Below are positions 42,987 to 51,970 of a stretch of 64,000 nucleotides of DNA, piece after piece; the first letter of the stretch is position 1; every line of letters starts with the position of its first letter. The notes below the pieces were generated by a model. That model searched no databases and was not told where the DNA came from. It saw nothing but the letters and a program-made list of their open reading frames with translations. The DNA is from Lachnotalea sp. AF33-28 (GTDB taxonomy: Bacteria > Bacillota > Clostridia > Lachnospirales > Lachnospiraceae): the NCBI RefSeq assembly GCF_003477885.1, contig NZ_QUEE01000011.1, positions 81,920 through 145,919 on the forward strand, read 5' to 3'. Position numbers and translations under genes: made by a program.

Positions 42987-42996
42987 GGGGGGGGGG
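42987..42996 (+). repeat. G10 homopolymer in 5' leader
   Basis: Ten consecutive G follow AATACCC about 20 bases after the expected transcription start and are followed by TATT, so AATACCC can also pair with GGGTATT around the remaining G. Farther on, ATCCC pairs with GGGAT before TTCTTTTT (about 43060-43085) and GCCGG with CCGGC (about 43102). The tract is a candidate for slippage. Confidence 0.8.
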
Positions 42997-43148
42997 TATT
43001 TTCGAAATCCCCATTTTTCCAGCAGAAAAAACTGCAGAATAAAAACGCGCAGGCGGAGTATCCCCCATGTGCGGGATTCTTTTTCACATAGAAACAGAGA
43101 ATGCCGGCCATCCGGCCTTCTTACTAAGGAAGGTTTGTATCAGATTAT

Positions 43149-43697
43149 ATGGGATTAGTCAGAGAACGAAACTATGCGAAGGATTATATCCGGCAGGAGG
43201 ACGGCGGTAAAAAGCCGAAGTACATATATCAAGGGACATGGTATGTTGTAGATCTGCCGGATGAAGAATATAAAAAGCTGAAGTTTAGCTATGGGATCAG
43301 CGGTATCGTACTGTTTGCAATGCTGATTTTGGCAGGTCTTGTCAATACGGGGGGAAGCCGCACAATCTATGTGGTATTTCCTTATATCATCACAGTTTTC
43401 CCACTGATTTATACAGAGATTGGCATCTGCAACCTCGTATTCGGGGAACGCAGGATGACACAGAAGGCATATGATTACTCCCTGATGCGCGTACGCAAAT
43501 CGGCTGCGGCGATTGCGGTTCTCGCGGTTTGTTCCGCGGTAGGAGAGCTGGCGTATCTGATTTTTGCGAGCAGCGGAGGTAATCCGGCGGGAGAGATGAT
43601 CTATCTGATGGCCGTGACGCTTATGGCGGCGGCGGCATATCTTTTGGGGCGCAGGAAAGTGCCGGTCAGGACCGAAGCTTCCGGCCAGGACAGTTAA
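43149..43697 (+). CDS. Four-helix membrane protein of unknown function
   Basis: The 182-residue protein has a charged N-terminal tail (about 45 residues) and four hydrophobic segments near 49-65, 72-95, 118-138 and 148-165. I recognise no family. The only nearby purine-rich site (AAGGAAGG) is about 15 bases before the ATG, longer than usual, so translation may be weak or the leader folds to shorten the distance. It is transcribed from a perfect promoter through a structured leader with a G10 tract. The oligopeptide ABC operon follows 55 bases later. Confidence 0.7.
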   Translation: MGLVRERNYAKDYIRQEDGGKKPKYIYQGTWYVVDLPDEEYKKLKFSYGISGIVLFAMLILAGLVNTGGSRTIYVVFPYIITVFPLIYTEIGICNLVFGERRMTQKAYDYSLMRVRKSAAAIAVLAVCSAVGELAYLIFASSGGNPAGEMIYLMAVTLMAAAAYLLGRRKVPVRTEASGQDS

Positions 43698-43702
43698 TGT
43701 GT

Positions 43703-43727
43703 TTATTATATAATTTATATATAATAA
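43703..43727 (+). promoter_or_regulatory. AT-only imperfect palindrome, possible promoter region
   Basis: TTATTATATA and TATATAATAA form an AT-only inverted repeat with TATAAT-like boxes just before the binding-protein gene. No good -35 is seen; it is either a promoter core or an easily melted site. Confidence 0.35.
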
Positions 43728-43752
43728 AGTAATACGAAAAAGGAGGTATACT

Positions 43753-46257
43753 ATGAAAGGCAATTTGAAAAAAGCAGCAGCTTTGCTTATGGCGCTGGTA
43801 TTGTGCGCATCCATGATCGCAGGCTGCGGCAAGAAAGCAGACGAAACAACGGCTGCGCCTGCAGAAAGCACAACAGCTGCTGCAGAGAGCACAACAGCAG
43901 CAGAAACTTCCGGATCAACGGACGGCAAAGAAGTACCGTTAGTAATCGGTACCAGCCAGTTCAGCCAGAAGTTCAGCCCGTTCTATGCGGATACCGCATA
44001 TGATATGGATATCGTGGATATGGTATTCCAGGCGCTGGTAACAACGGACAGACTCGGCGGGGTGATCATGAACTCCATCGAAGGTGAGACTGTAAACTAC
44101 AACGGTACCGATTACACTTATCAGGGAATTACGGATATTACCGTAGACCGTGATGAGGCGGCCGATACCACGACCTATACCGTTAAGCTTAGGGATGATC
44201 TGAAATTTTCAGACGGAGAGCCCTTAACGGCTGACGATGTGATCTTTACATATTATGTGTTTTTGGATCCCGCATATGTGGGTTCCACAACTGCAAACTC
44301 CTATGATATCGTGGGACTGCAGGATTATGTGACACAGACCACATCCGAGATCTATGACAAGTACAAAGCGATCGTGGATCCTCTCTATGAGGCCGGAATC
44401 GATCACAAGTGGTCTTCTTCCGATGCATGGACAGAAGAGATGCAGACATGGTTCTGGGATACAGTAAAACAGAACTGGGCTGCACATGTTCAGATGATCG
44501 TGGATTCCATGGTAGGCGACTATTTGGATGATGATAACGCAGCGGCGGCTTTGGGATTAAAAGCGGCTGATATCGAAAAAGACGACAACATGAAGGTTGC
44601 TTTCGGCATGGCTATGTACGGCTTTGCATCCCTCAACGATGCGGGTATGCTGGTTGGTACCGGCGCCGGCACAGAGTGGGATGTAAAGAACGGCAAGGCT
44701 CCGACAATCGAAGAAGCGGCTGCCGAGGTTATGGCACAGTATGATAATGATCCGGTAACCTACTATGATACCGAAACTCTGGGCAATGGAGAAGCGGATG
44801 TTCTTGGAACTTCCAAGGACGCATTTATCAGCAACTTCGCAGCGAGCGAGCCCGAACTGGAAAACGGTATCCCGAATATCGCAGGTATTGTAAAGGTTGA
44901 TGACTACACGGTTCAGATCACGATGAACGGCTTTGCAGCTCCCGCGATCTACAACCTGCTGGGCATCCCGGTTGCACCGCTGCATTACTACGGCGACCCC
45001 GCACAGTATGACTACGAGAACAATCAGTTCGGCCATCCTTACGGCGATCTGTCCGTTGTGGAAGCGAAGACAACTCAGCCTGTAGGCTCCGGCCCTTACA
45101 AATTTGTAGAGTACAAGGACAAGGTTGTTTATTTGGAAGCCAATGAGAACTACTGCTTTGGCCAGCCTAAGATCAAATATGTGCAGTACAAAGAAATCGT
45201 TGCCAACGAAGTCGCTGCCGGTGTTAAGAACGGCACTGTGGATATGGGTGAGATGACCGGATCCGTAGAGCGTTTTGACGAAGTGCAGGGCTACAACTCC
45301 AACGGCGAGATCACAGGTGATGTAATCACTACAACGAAAGTGGATAATCTTGGATACGGATACATCGGTCTGAATGCGGATACGATGAACGTTGCGGGAG
45401 AGGCTTCTTCCGACGCTTCCAAGAGCTTAAGAAAAGGTTTTGCAACACTGCTGTCCGTATACCGTGACACTTCCATTGACAGCTATTACGGTGAGGCAGC
45501 AAGCGTAATCAACTACCCGATTTCCAACACATCCTGGGCAGCACCTCAGCCTACCGATGCCGATTATCAGCAGGCATTCTCCGTAGATGTGGACGGCAAT
45601 CCGATCTATACGGCGGATATGACCCCGGATCAGAAGTATGAAGCTGCTCTGCAGGCTGCGATCGGTTTCTTTAAGGCTGCAGGCTATACCTTTGACGAGG
45701 CATCCGGCAAATTTACCGCTGCTCCGGAAGGCGCTAAGATGTCTTATGAAGCGCTGATCCCCGGCGACGGCACTGGCGACCATCCTTCATTTGCAATCCT
45801 GACCGATGCATCTCAGGCGCTGGCATCTATCGGCCTGGAGCTGAAGGTGAACGACCTTGCGCAGTCTACCGTGCTTTGGGAGAGACTGGATGCGGGAACA
45901 CAGGAGATCTGGTGTGCTGCATGGCAGGCAACGATCGATCCTGATATGTTCCAGACCTATCACTCTTCAGGTATCATCGGACAGGGTGGTTCTGACAGCA
46001 ACCACTATCATCTGGCAGATCCCGCGCTGGATGAACTGCTGGTAGACGCACGCGGAAGCGATGATCAGTCCTACCGTAAGTCTGTTTACAAACAGTGTCT
46101 GGATATCATTATTGACTGGGCGGTAGAAGTTCCTGCTTACCAGCGTCAGAACTGTGTCATCTTCAGTACTGACAGAATCAACATGGATACCATGACACCG
46201 GATATCACTACCTTCTATGAATGGTGGGCTGAAGTAGAAAATCTGGAAATGAACTAA
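43753..46257 (+). CDS. oppA: Oligopeptide ABC transporter substrate-binding lipoprotein, enlarged
   Basis: The 834-residue protein has a lipoprotein signal with lipobox MIAGC (Cys 25), a Thr/Ala/Glu-rich linker (about 31-58) and an SBP_bac_5 fold (GTSQFSQKFSPFYADTAYD; LKFSDGEPLTADDVIFTYY near 150-168; GIVKVDDYTVQITMNGFAAP near 378). Known OppA/DppE proteins have about 540-600 residues. The extra length is largely between about 190 and 370, where canonical proteins go directly from the YVFLDP helix to the VDDYTV strand. An AAAGGAGG site precedes the ATG. It heads an operon with two permeases and two ATPases. Confidence 0.88.
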   Translation: MKGNLKKAAALLMALVLCASMIAGCGKKADETTAAPAESTTAAAESTTAAETSGSTDGKEVPLVIGTSQFSQKFSPFYADTAYDMDIVDMVFQALVTTDRLGGVIMNSIEGETVNYNGTDYTYQGITDITVDRDEAADTTTYTVKLRDDLKFSDGEPLTADDVIFTYYVFLDPAYVGSTTANSYDIVGLQDYVTQTTSEIYDKYKAIVDPLYEAGIDHKWSSSDAWTEEMQTWFWDTVKQNWAAHVQMIVDSMVGDYLDDDNAAAALGLKAADIEKDDNMKVAFGMAMYGFASLNDAGMLVGTGAGTEWDVKNGKAPTIEEAAAEVMAQYDNDPVTYYDTETLGNGEADVLGTSKDAFISNFAASEPELENGIPNIAGIVKVDDYTVQITMNGFAAPAIYNLLGIPVAPLHYYGDPAQYDYENNQFGHPYGDLSVVEAKTTQPVGSGPYKFVEYKDKVVYLEANENYCFGQPKIKYVQYKEIVANEVAAGVKNGTVDMGEMTGSVERFDEVQGYNSNGEITGDVITTTKVDNLGYGYIGLNADTMNVAGEASSDASKSLRKGFATLLSVYRDTSIDSYYGEAASVINYPISNTSWAAPQPTDADYQQAFSVDVDGNPIYTADMTPDQKYEAALQAAIGFFKAAGYTFDEASGKFTAAPEGAKMSYEALIPGDGTGDHPSFAILTDASQALASIGLELKVNDLAQSTVLWERLDAGTQEIWCAAWQATIDPDMFQTYHSSGIIGQGGSDSNHYHLADPALDELLVDARGSDDQSYRKSVYKQCLDIIIDWAVEVPAYQRQNCVIFSTDRINMDTMTPDITTFYEWWAEVENLEMN

Positions 46258-46301
46258 CTGCGGATTTTCTCTATAACTTAGCAGGCGAAACTGCAGGATG
46301 A

Positions 46302-46373
46302 ATGGCGAAACAGCCATGAATCCAAAGTCACGGCAATGGGGCTGTCACAAAAACAGGTATTTTGGGGCAGCCC
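46302..46373 (+). other. Intercistronic hairpins between binding protein and permease
   Basis: ATGGC pairs with GCCAT (46302-46317), and GGGCTG with CAGCCC (46338-46373, with AAAA/TTTT inside). No T run follows either stem. They probably protect the abundant binding-protein message, like the hairpin at 9037-9093. The rest of the 46258-46462 gap holds a small CGTCA/TGACG stem and nothing else clear. Confidence 0.55.
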
Positions 46374-46462
46374 TCACTGCTGTATATGGATGATCTATCG
46401 TGGCGGTTTCGTCAAATCCTGACGGATGAATCATAAGAAGAAAAACAGAGGGTGGTAAAGCC

Positions 46463-47452
46463 ATGGGCAAATATATTATAAAAAGGATTTTAATCGGTAT
46501 AGTGATCGTCATCTCCGGCGCCCTGGTAGCTTATGCGGTAATCCGCTGCCTGCCGACTTCCTTTATCGAAAATCTCGCGAGGCAGAGGGCCAGCAATCCG
46601 ACCAGCTCCAAGACATACCAGGAGTGGGTGACACAGCTGACTTCCGTCTATGGCCTGGACAAAGGTATCCTGGCAGGGTTCGTTGGCTGGCTCGGCGATG
46701 CTGTAAGAGGTGACTTTGGAGAATCCTGGGAATACGGAGTGCCGGTAGTATTAAAATTTAAGCAGGTAATCGGTTATACGATTATTCTGAATGTTATCAC
46801 ATTATTTGTAGAACTGCTGATTTCTATTCCGCTGGGAATCATTGCGGCAAAGAACCAGTACAAGAAATCGGATTATGCGATCACGGTGTTCGCGCTGATG
46901 GGCATTTCGCTGCCCACATTCTTCCTGGCGATTTTGCTGAAATATGTGTTCTGCGTCAAACTGGGATGGTTTGACATGTACGGTGTAACCGGGCGATATT
47001 ATAATCAGCTGGATACCATCGGCAAGATGCTGGATATCGGCCATCATCTGGTGCTGCCGGTCATCACGCTTACGATGTTAAGTATCGGCGGACTGATGCG
47101 TTATACCAGAACCAATATGCTGGAAGTGCTGAACGCGGACTATATCCGGACAGCCAGGGCAAAGGGCCTTCCCGAGAAGAAGGTCATCAATAAACATGCG
47201 TTTCGGAATACGCTGATTCCTTTGGTCAGTTATATGAGCTATCTGATCCCGAGCATGTTTACGGGCTCTCTGATCACCGAGACCGTATATCAGATCCCAG
47301 GCATCGGCTATATCTCATATCTGGCGACGACAAAGGGCGATATCCCGTTCGCCATGTTTTATCTGACATTTACTTTGATACTTACGCAGGTCAGCCTGCT
47401 GCTGGCAGATATTATGTACGCAGTTGTTGATCCACGCGTTCGAATAAATTAA
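46463..47452 (+). CDS. oppB: Oligopeptide ABC transporter permease (OppB type)
   Basis: The 329-residue protein has six membrane segments: the N-terminal anchor YIIKRILIGIVIVISGALVA and five in the core. The EAA loop LRTARAKGLPEKK-like motif (YIRTARAKGLPEKKVINKHA) contacts the ATPases. It forms half of the membrane channel together with the next product. The length is normal for OppB, in contrast to its partner. The start follows GGGTGGTAAAGCC. It is followed ten to sixteen bases later by the second permease gene. Confidence 0.92.
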   Translation: MGKYIIKRILIGIVIVISGALVAYAVIRCLPTSFIENLARQRASNPTSSKTYQEWVTQLTSVYGLDKGILAGFVGWLGDAVRGDFGESWEYGVPVVLKFKQVIGYTIILNVITLFVELLISIPLGIIAAKNQYKKSDYAITVFALMGISLPTFFLAILLKYVFCVKLGWFDMYGVTGRYYNQLDTIGKMLDIGHHLVLPVITLTMLSIGGLMRYTRTNMLEVLNADYIRTARAKGLPEKKVINKHAFRNTLIPLVSYMSYLIPSMFTGSLITETVYQIPGIGYISYLATTKGDIPFAMFYLTFTLILTQVSLLLADIMYAVVDPRVRIN

Positions 47453-47468
47453 CGGAGGTGGCTTGCAG

Positions 47469-49226
47469 GTGAAAGAAGAAAACAAAACAAATAATATACA
47501 GGCCTCTCCAAGTGCAGAAGAGAAGGAGATGGCGCTGGATGACGCCAGGCGTGTAAAGGTACTCTCGCCGGGTATGCTGGTTGCCAAGCGCTTTTTCAGG
47601 AATAAACTTGCCATCATCGGCCTGGTTATTCTTGTGGTGCTGTTTCTGTTCGCTTTTATAGGCGGACTGATCACCCCTTACAGCCAGACTCAGGTGTTTA
47701 AGGGGATGGACATGATTCAGAAGGATTATGCCGCCGCCGTGTACAATTCGGAGCTGCGTTATACCATGAAGGAAGGCGAGACGCTGTCGGGATCGGCAAA
47801 GTCACAGATCGCGCTGGCCACCAGCAAGGGAAACGATACCTTTGAAGCGGACGGCGCCGGGTATACCCTGATTCCGATCGGTGAGGACAGCTATCAGATC
47901 ACCAAATTGGATGCGATCTGCACGGTATTAACGAGCAGCAAGGCCATGCAGGTAAAGGAAGGCGAGACCATCAGCGACGGGCTTAAGAGCGCGATCAATG
48001 CGGCGCTGGATGCTGGGCAGAGCCAGTTTTCCTATGGCGGTGTGGACTATGAGGTGCGCATGACCGGCAAGAAGGCGGAAATCTGCAAATCAGTCACGCT
48101 GGGCATCGCTTCGAAACTGGTCATTGATGCATATTCCGCAGACAGCGAAGCGCTTGTGAATTCTTATGATTTCCGTCTGGAATGTGAGAAGGCATATCAT
48201 AACAACAAAACCTCCTTTACGGTGGATGGAGAGAAATATACGCTGGAAACAGACGAGGACGGCGATGCGATCGTATATGACGCGGCAGGTGAAGCTTTTG
48301 CAGCTGCATCTCATATCATCGTGAACCCTAACGGACAGGGAATTAACTTAAGTATCGAATTTAAGATGGCGGCGAGGGACGCTGTGGAGGCGCGGACTTC
48401 AAGCTTCACAGTGCCGGATGCTTCCGGCAGTGAAGTGGAATATAAGATGAATGTGGTGAACTCCAATTTCTATTTCACTACCATGGGCAGCAGCGAGCTG
48501 ATCCGCCGTTTTGAGGCGCCCTCGTCTTCCCATTGGCTTGGCCTTGACAGCAACGGTATGGATGTGCTGACCCGCCTTATGTACGGCGGCCGGATCTCCC
48601 TGCTGGTAGGTTTTGTCGTGGTATTTGTGGAATTATTCATCGGAATCATCGTCGGAGGTGTGGCCGGATATTTCGGAAAGATCGTGGACAATGTTCTGAT
48701 GAGGGTGGTGGATCTGTTCAACAGTATTCCGTTTTATCCCATGGCCATGATCGTCGGCGCGGTGATGGATTCGCTGGATATCAGCTCCACCGCGCGTATA
48801 TTTGCGCTGATGTTTGTGCTGGCGGTACTGGGCTGGACCAATGTGGCAAGGACGGTCCGCGGCCAGATCCTCTCCCTGCGCGAACAGGAATTCATGATGG
48901 CAACGGAGGCCACCGGTATCCCGGTAAAACGCCGTATCTTCCGCCATCTGATTCCGAACGTGATGCCTCTTCTGATTGTTCAGGCTACCATGAATCTGGG
49001 CAGCATCATCATCACCGAGGCGACCTTGAGTTTCCTGGGGCTGGGACTGAAATATCCGCTGGCATCCTGGGGCAGTATCATCAATGCGGCTAACGACATT
49101 CAGGTTATGACAAGCTACTGGTATATCTGGATGCCGCCGGGACTGCTGATTCTCCTGGCGGTGCTGGGATTCAACTTCGTAGGCGACGGTCTTCGCGACG
49201 CGTTCGATCCCAAGATGAAAAGGTAG
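47469..49226 (+). CDS. oppC: Oligopeptide ABC permease (OppC type) with large repeat-containing insertion
   Basis: The protein (585 residues from GTG 47469; TTG 47463 is an alternative) has the usual OppC N-terminal helix (about 47-70), then about 260 extra residues before SSSHWLGLDSNGMDVLTRLM, where the core resumes with five helices and the EAA loop (EFMMATEATGIPVKRR). Typical OppC has about 300 residues. The insertion would lie outside the cell and contains four related units (about 100-145, 163-208, 233-275, 294-338), each a helix followed by a phrase like SxFxxxGxxYxL. Two units share KEGETLS/KEGETIS. It may dock the enlarged binding protein. Confidence 0.88.
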   Translation: MKEENKTNNIQASPSAEEKEMALDDARRVKVLSPGMLVAKRFFRNKLAIIGLVILVVLFLFAFIGGLITPYSQTQVFKGMDMIQKDYAAAVYNSELRYTMKEGETLSGSAKSQIALATSKGNDTFEADGAGYTLIPIGEDSYQITKLDAICTVLTSSKAMQVKEGETISDGLKSAINAALDAGQSQFSYGGVDYEVRMTGKKAEICKSVTLGIASKLVIDAYSADSEALVNSYDFRLECEKAYHNNKTSFTVDGEKYTLETDEDGDAIVYDAAGEAFAAASHIIVNPNGQGINLSIEFKMAARDAVEARTSSFTVPDASGSEVEYKMNVVNSNFYFTTMGSSELIRRFEAPSSSHWLGLDSNGMDVLTRLMYGGRISLLVGFVVVFVELFIGIIVGGVAGYFGKIVDNVLMRVVDLFNSIPFYPMAMIVGAVMDSLDISSTARIFALMFVLAVLGWTNVARTVRGQILSLREQEFMMATEATGIPVKRRIFRHLIPNVMPLLIVQATMNLGSIIITEATLSFLGLGLKYPLASWGSIINAANDIQVMTSYWYIWMPPGLLILLAVLGFNFVGDGLRDAFDPKMKR

Positions 49227-49235
49227 GTGACCAGT

Positions 49236-50393
49236 ATGGCAAATAACAAGAAGAAAGATACGAATTTTATTTCGGCCAAGGAGTCACGGGCAATTTCGAA
49301 AGAAAACCGCAGGATTACCAATGAGCTGGAAAAGAAGAAGAACAGAAAGCATATACCGGAATCCGAATATCTGACAACTATGAAGGATCCGGGCAACGTA
49401 GTGGAATTTGACAATCTGCATACCTATTTCTTTACGGATGTGGGCACGGTGAAGGCGGTAAACGGCGTAAGCTTTAATATCCCGCAGGGTGAGACCGTGG
49501 GCGTGGTCGGTGAATCCGGCTGCGGCAAATCGGTGACGAGCCTGTCGCTGATGCAGCTGGTACAGCGGCCGCAGGGACAAATTGTGGAGGGCGCAATCCG
49601 CTTTAATACCGGTGATAAGGTATACGATATTGCGAAGACTCCTATAGAAGTGATGCAGCATATCCGCGGAAGCCAGGTATCCATGATCTTCCAGGAGCCC
49701 ATGACCAGTCTAAACCCTGTGTTCCGTATCGGCATGCAGCTGGATGAAGTCATAGAACTCCATCGCCCTGATATGACGAAGGAGCAGCGCAAGGCGAGAA
49801 GCATTGAGATGCTGGAACTGGTTGGAATTGCCAACAGCGAAGGCGTGTATTCCATGTATCCTCATGAGCTTTCCGGCGGCATGCGCCAGAGAGTTATGAT
49901 CGCCATGGCCCTTGCCTGCAGCCCCAGACTCATCATCGCAGATGAGCCCACAACCGCTCTGGATGTGACGATTCAGGCGCAGATTCTGGATCTTTTGCGT
50001 GAGCTGAAGGATAAAATCAACAGCAGCATTATGCTGATCACCCATGACCTGGGTGTGATTGCCGAGATGGCGGATTATGTGGTAGTTATGTATGCCGGCC
50101 GGATCATTGAAAAAGGGACGGCGGCAGATATATTCCACGATCCGAGACATCCTTATACCATCGGCCTGATGAGAAGCAAGCCTGTGGTGAATAAAACGGT
50201 GGACCGGCTTTATAACATCCCCGGCAGTGTGCCAAACCCGGTGAATATGCCGGATTACTGCTATTTCCGTGACCGCTGCGACCGCTGCACCAAGGTCTGT
50301 GACGGGGCATATCCGGAGGAAATACAGGTTTCCCCCACACATTTTGTCAGCTGCTACAACTGGGAGAGGAGGCCTGAAGATGGAAGAGAATAA
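49236..50393 (+). CDS. oppD: Oligopeptide ABC ATP-binding protein (OppD type)
   Basis: The 385-residue protein has about 55 extra N-terminal residues, mostly Lys and charged, before the ATPase begins at VVEFDNLHTYFF. Walker A is GESGCGKSVTSL, the signature LSGGMRQRVMI, Walker B LIIADEPTTALD. The C-terminal oligopeptide extension has a Cys cluster (CYFRDRCDRCTKVC, then SC) of the kind reported to bind an iron-sulfur centre in DppD-like proteins. ATG 49236 follows AGGTAGGTG. It overlaps oppF by 14 bases. Confidence 0.93.
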   Translation: MANNKKKDTNFISAKESRAISKENRRITNELEKKKNRKHIPESEYLTTMKDPGNVVEFDNLHTYFFTDVGTVKAVNGVSFNIPQGETVGVVGESGCGKSVTSLSLMQLVQRPQGQIVEGAIRFNTGDKVYDIAKTPIEVMQHIRGSQVSMIFQEPMTSLNPVFRIGMQLDEVIELHRPDMTKEQRKARSIEMLELVGIANSEGVYSMYPHELSGGMRQRVMIAMALACSPRLIIADEPTTALDVTIQAQILDLLRELKDKINSSIMLITHDLGVIAEMADYVVVMYAGRIIEKGTAADIFHDPRHPYTIGLMRSKPVVNKTVDRLYNIPGSVPNPVNMPDYCYFRDRCDRCTKVCDGAYPEEIQVSPTHFVSCYNWERRPEDGRE

Positions 50394-51393
50394 ATATATC
50401 ATAGAAGTGGAAAACTTAAAGAAGTACTTTCCCATTAAGGCAGGCTTTTTCAAGCATGTGGTGGGATATGTAAAGGCTGTGGACGGTGTGACATTCCGCA
50501 TTCCCCAGGGTACCACGATGGGGCTTGTAGGGGAATCCGGCTGCGGCAAGTCAACGATCGGCAAGACGCTTCTGCGTTTGGAAGAGAAGACGGACGGCTG
50601 CGTGAAGTACAACGGCACGGATCTTGGAGCTTTATCCAAAGCGGAACTTAGGGCAATCCGTCCGAAGATCCAGATGATTTTTCAGGACCCTTATGCCAGC
50701 CTTTCGCCGCGTATGCCGGTTTCGGAAATCATCGGCGAAGCGGTAAAGGTGCATGAGCTGGTGCCTAAGGATGAGTATGACGACTATCTGGATAAGATCA
50801 TGAAGTCCTGCGGACTTCAGCCTTACCATAAGGACAGGTATCCCCATGAGTTTTCCGGCGGCCAGCGGCAGCGTATCTGTATCGCCAGAGCCCTGGCGTT
50901 AAATCCGGACTTCATAGTCTGTGATGAACCGGTTTCGGCTTTGGATGTGTCCATACAGGCGCAGATCATCAATCTGCTGATGGATCTGCAGGAGCAGTAT
51001 CATCTGACATACCTGTTCATATCCCATGATCTGTCCGTGGTACAGCATATTTCAGATACCATAGGAGTAATGTATCTGGGCAATATGGTGGAGTATGCCA
51101 GCAAGGATCAGCTGTTTGCGCGCCCTCTGCATCCGTATACCCAGGCGCTGTTCAGCGCAATACCCGTGCCTGATCCGGATGTGAAAATGAACCGGGTGAT
51201 CCTGGAGGGAAGCATCCCTTCACCCGCCAATCCGCCTTCCGGATGTAAGTTCCATACCAGATGCAGGCACTGCATGGATATCTGTAAGCAGGCCGTGCCG
51301 GAGACAAAGGAAGTGGATCCCGGACATTTCGTGGCATGCCATCTGTATGACGATGCTAAAAGTGTCAGCAAGGAAGAATCACAGGCACAGTAA
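50380..51393 (+). CDS. oppF: Oligopeptide ABC ATP-binding protein (OppF type)
   Basis: The 337-residue protein pairs with OppD. Walker A is GESGCGKSTIGK, the signature FSGGQRQRICIARAL, Walker B FIVCDEPVSALD, and the C-terminal extension has CKFHTRCRHCMDIC with a later AC. The ATG at 50380 follows GGAGG seven bases away and lies inside the end of oppD; a longer frame to 50269 has no site. It closes the operon, which ends at the terminator 51405-51444. Confidence 0.94.
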   Translation: MEENKYIIEVENLKKYFPIKAGFFKHVVGYVKAVDGVTFRIPQGTTMGLVGESGCGKSTIGKTLLRLEEKTDGCVKYNGTDLGALSKAELRAIRPKIQMIFQDPYASLSPRMPVSEIIGEAVKVHELVPKDEYDDYLDKIMKSCGLQPYHKDRYPHEFSGGQRQRICIARALALNPDFIVCDEPVSALDVSIQAQIINLLMDLQEQYHLTYLFISHDLSVVQHISDTIGVMYLGNMVEYASKDQLFARPLHPYTQALFSAIPVPDPDVKMNRVILEGSIPSPANPPSGCKFHTRCRHCMDICKQAVPETKEVDPGHFVACHLYDDAKSVSKEESQAQ

Positions 51394-51404
51394 ATACAAT
51401 TGAT

Positions 51405-51444
51405 GGGGGAGAGCCGGCTCTGCTTGAAGGGACCGGCTGTCCCC
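51405..51444 (+). terminator. Terminator of the opp operon
   Basis: GGGG and AGCCGG pair with CCGGCT and CCCC, followed by TTCGCATTTT. A second small stem TGCACCC/GGGTGCA (51488-51510) lies before the next gene. Confidence 0.65.
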
Positions 51445-51536
51445 TTCGCATTTTCGCAGGCTGTATGGTCCTATTGAAAAACAGAAGTGCACCCTGCACA
51501 TCTGGGTGCATAGATAAGGAGCGTGGAAAAGAAAAT

Positions 51537-51815
51537 ATGGCGGAAAATCCCCAGAATGAGTTTGAGCGCATGGACGCGGATGAAGAGGAAGAAATACGGG
51601 AAGAGGATATCGTAATCGCTGATATGAATGTGGAGGGCATGCCCTGGTATAAAGAAGATGCTGCAAACCGGCCTAAGGCAAGCGGTGAACAGCTTCAAAA
51701 AGGCGAGATGAAATATGCAGTCTGGGGTGCGGTGAAAGCGGCACTTTTGATTGCCGCCATCTTTTCAGCAGCGATGATCGCTTTTACTTTATTCTGCATT
51801 TATGTGTGGTTTTGA
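51537..51815 (+). CDS. Small acidic single-pass membrane protein
   Basis: The 92-residue protein has a very acidic N-terminal half (RMDADEEEEIREEDIVIADM) and one C-terminal membrane segment (AVKAALLIAAIFSAAMIAF). The ATG at 51537 is preceded by AAGGAG about 17 bases away and a nearer GGAAAAG. No family is recognised. It sits alone between the opp terminator and the riboswitch leader. Confidence 0.6.
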   Translation: MAENPQNEFERMDADEEEEIREEDIVIADMNVEGMPWYKEDAANRPKASGEQLQKGEMKYAVWGAVKAALLIAAIFSAAMIAFTLFCIYVWF

Positions 51816-51820
51816 TAAGA

Positions 51821-51880
51821 CTTACTAGTTCATACCCTGCCCTCTCATACGCGGAAATTTTTCGGTAACTGTGAACAGAC
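51821..51880. repeat. Possible short relative of the palindromic repeat element
   Basis: CTTACTAGTTCATACC at the left and GGTAACTGTGAACAG at the right form imperfect terminal inverted repeats. The right half (CGGTAACTGTGAACAGAC) closely matches the right end of the remnant at 2988-3050 (CGGTAACTGTGAATAGAC). The structured core of the full element is missing. Confidence 0.45.
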
Positions 51881-51921
51881 CTGTTACGTATAAAAGTATT
51901 GTTAAGATTCTTGAAAAGGTA

Positions 51922-51950
51922 TTGCAATCCCTCTGTTTCTATGTTAAAGT
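51922..51950 (+). promoter_or_regulatory. Promoter of riboswitch leader and P-type ATPase
   Basis: TTGCAA and TAAAGT are separated by 17 bases; transcription would start near 51957, about 15 bases before the riboswitch. Confidence 0.6.
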
Positions 51951-51970
51951 CTGGATACAAATTTAATAAG

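Noticed and set aside
49710..50639. 309-codon antisense frame over oppD/oppF
   Set aside because: It crosses two clearly coding ATPase genes and has no domain; a reading shadow.
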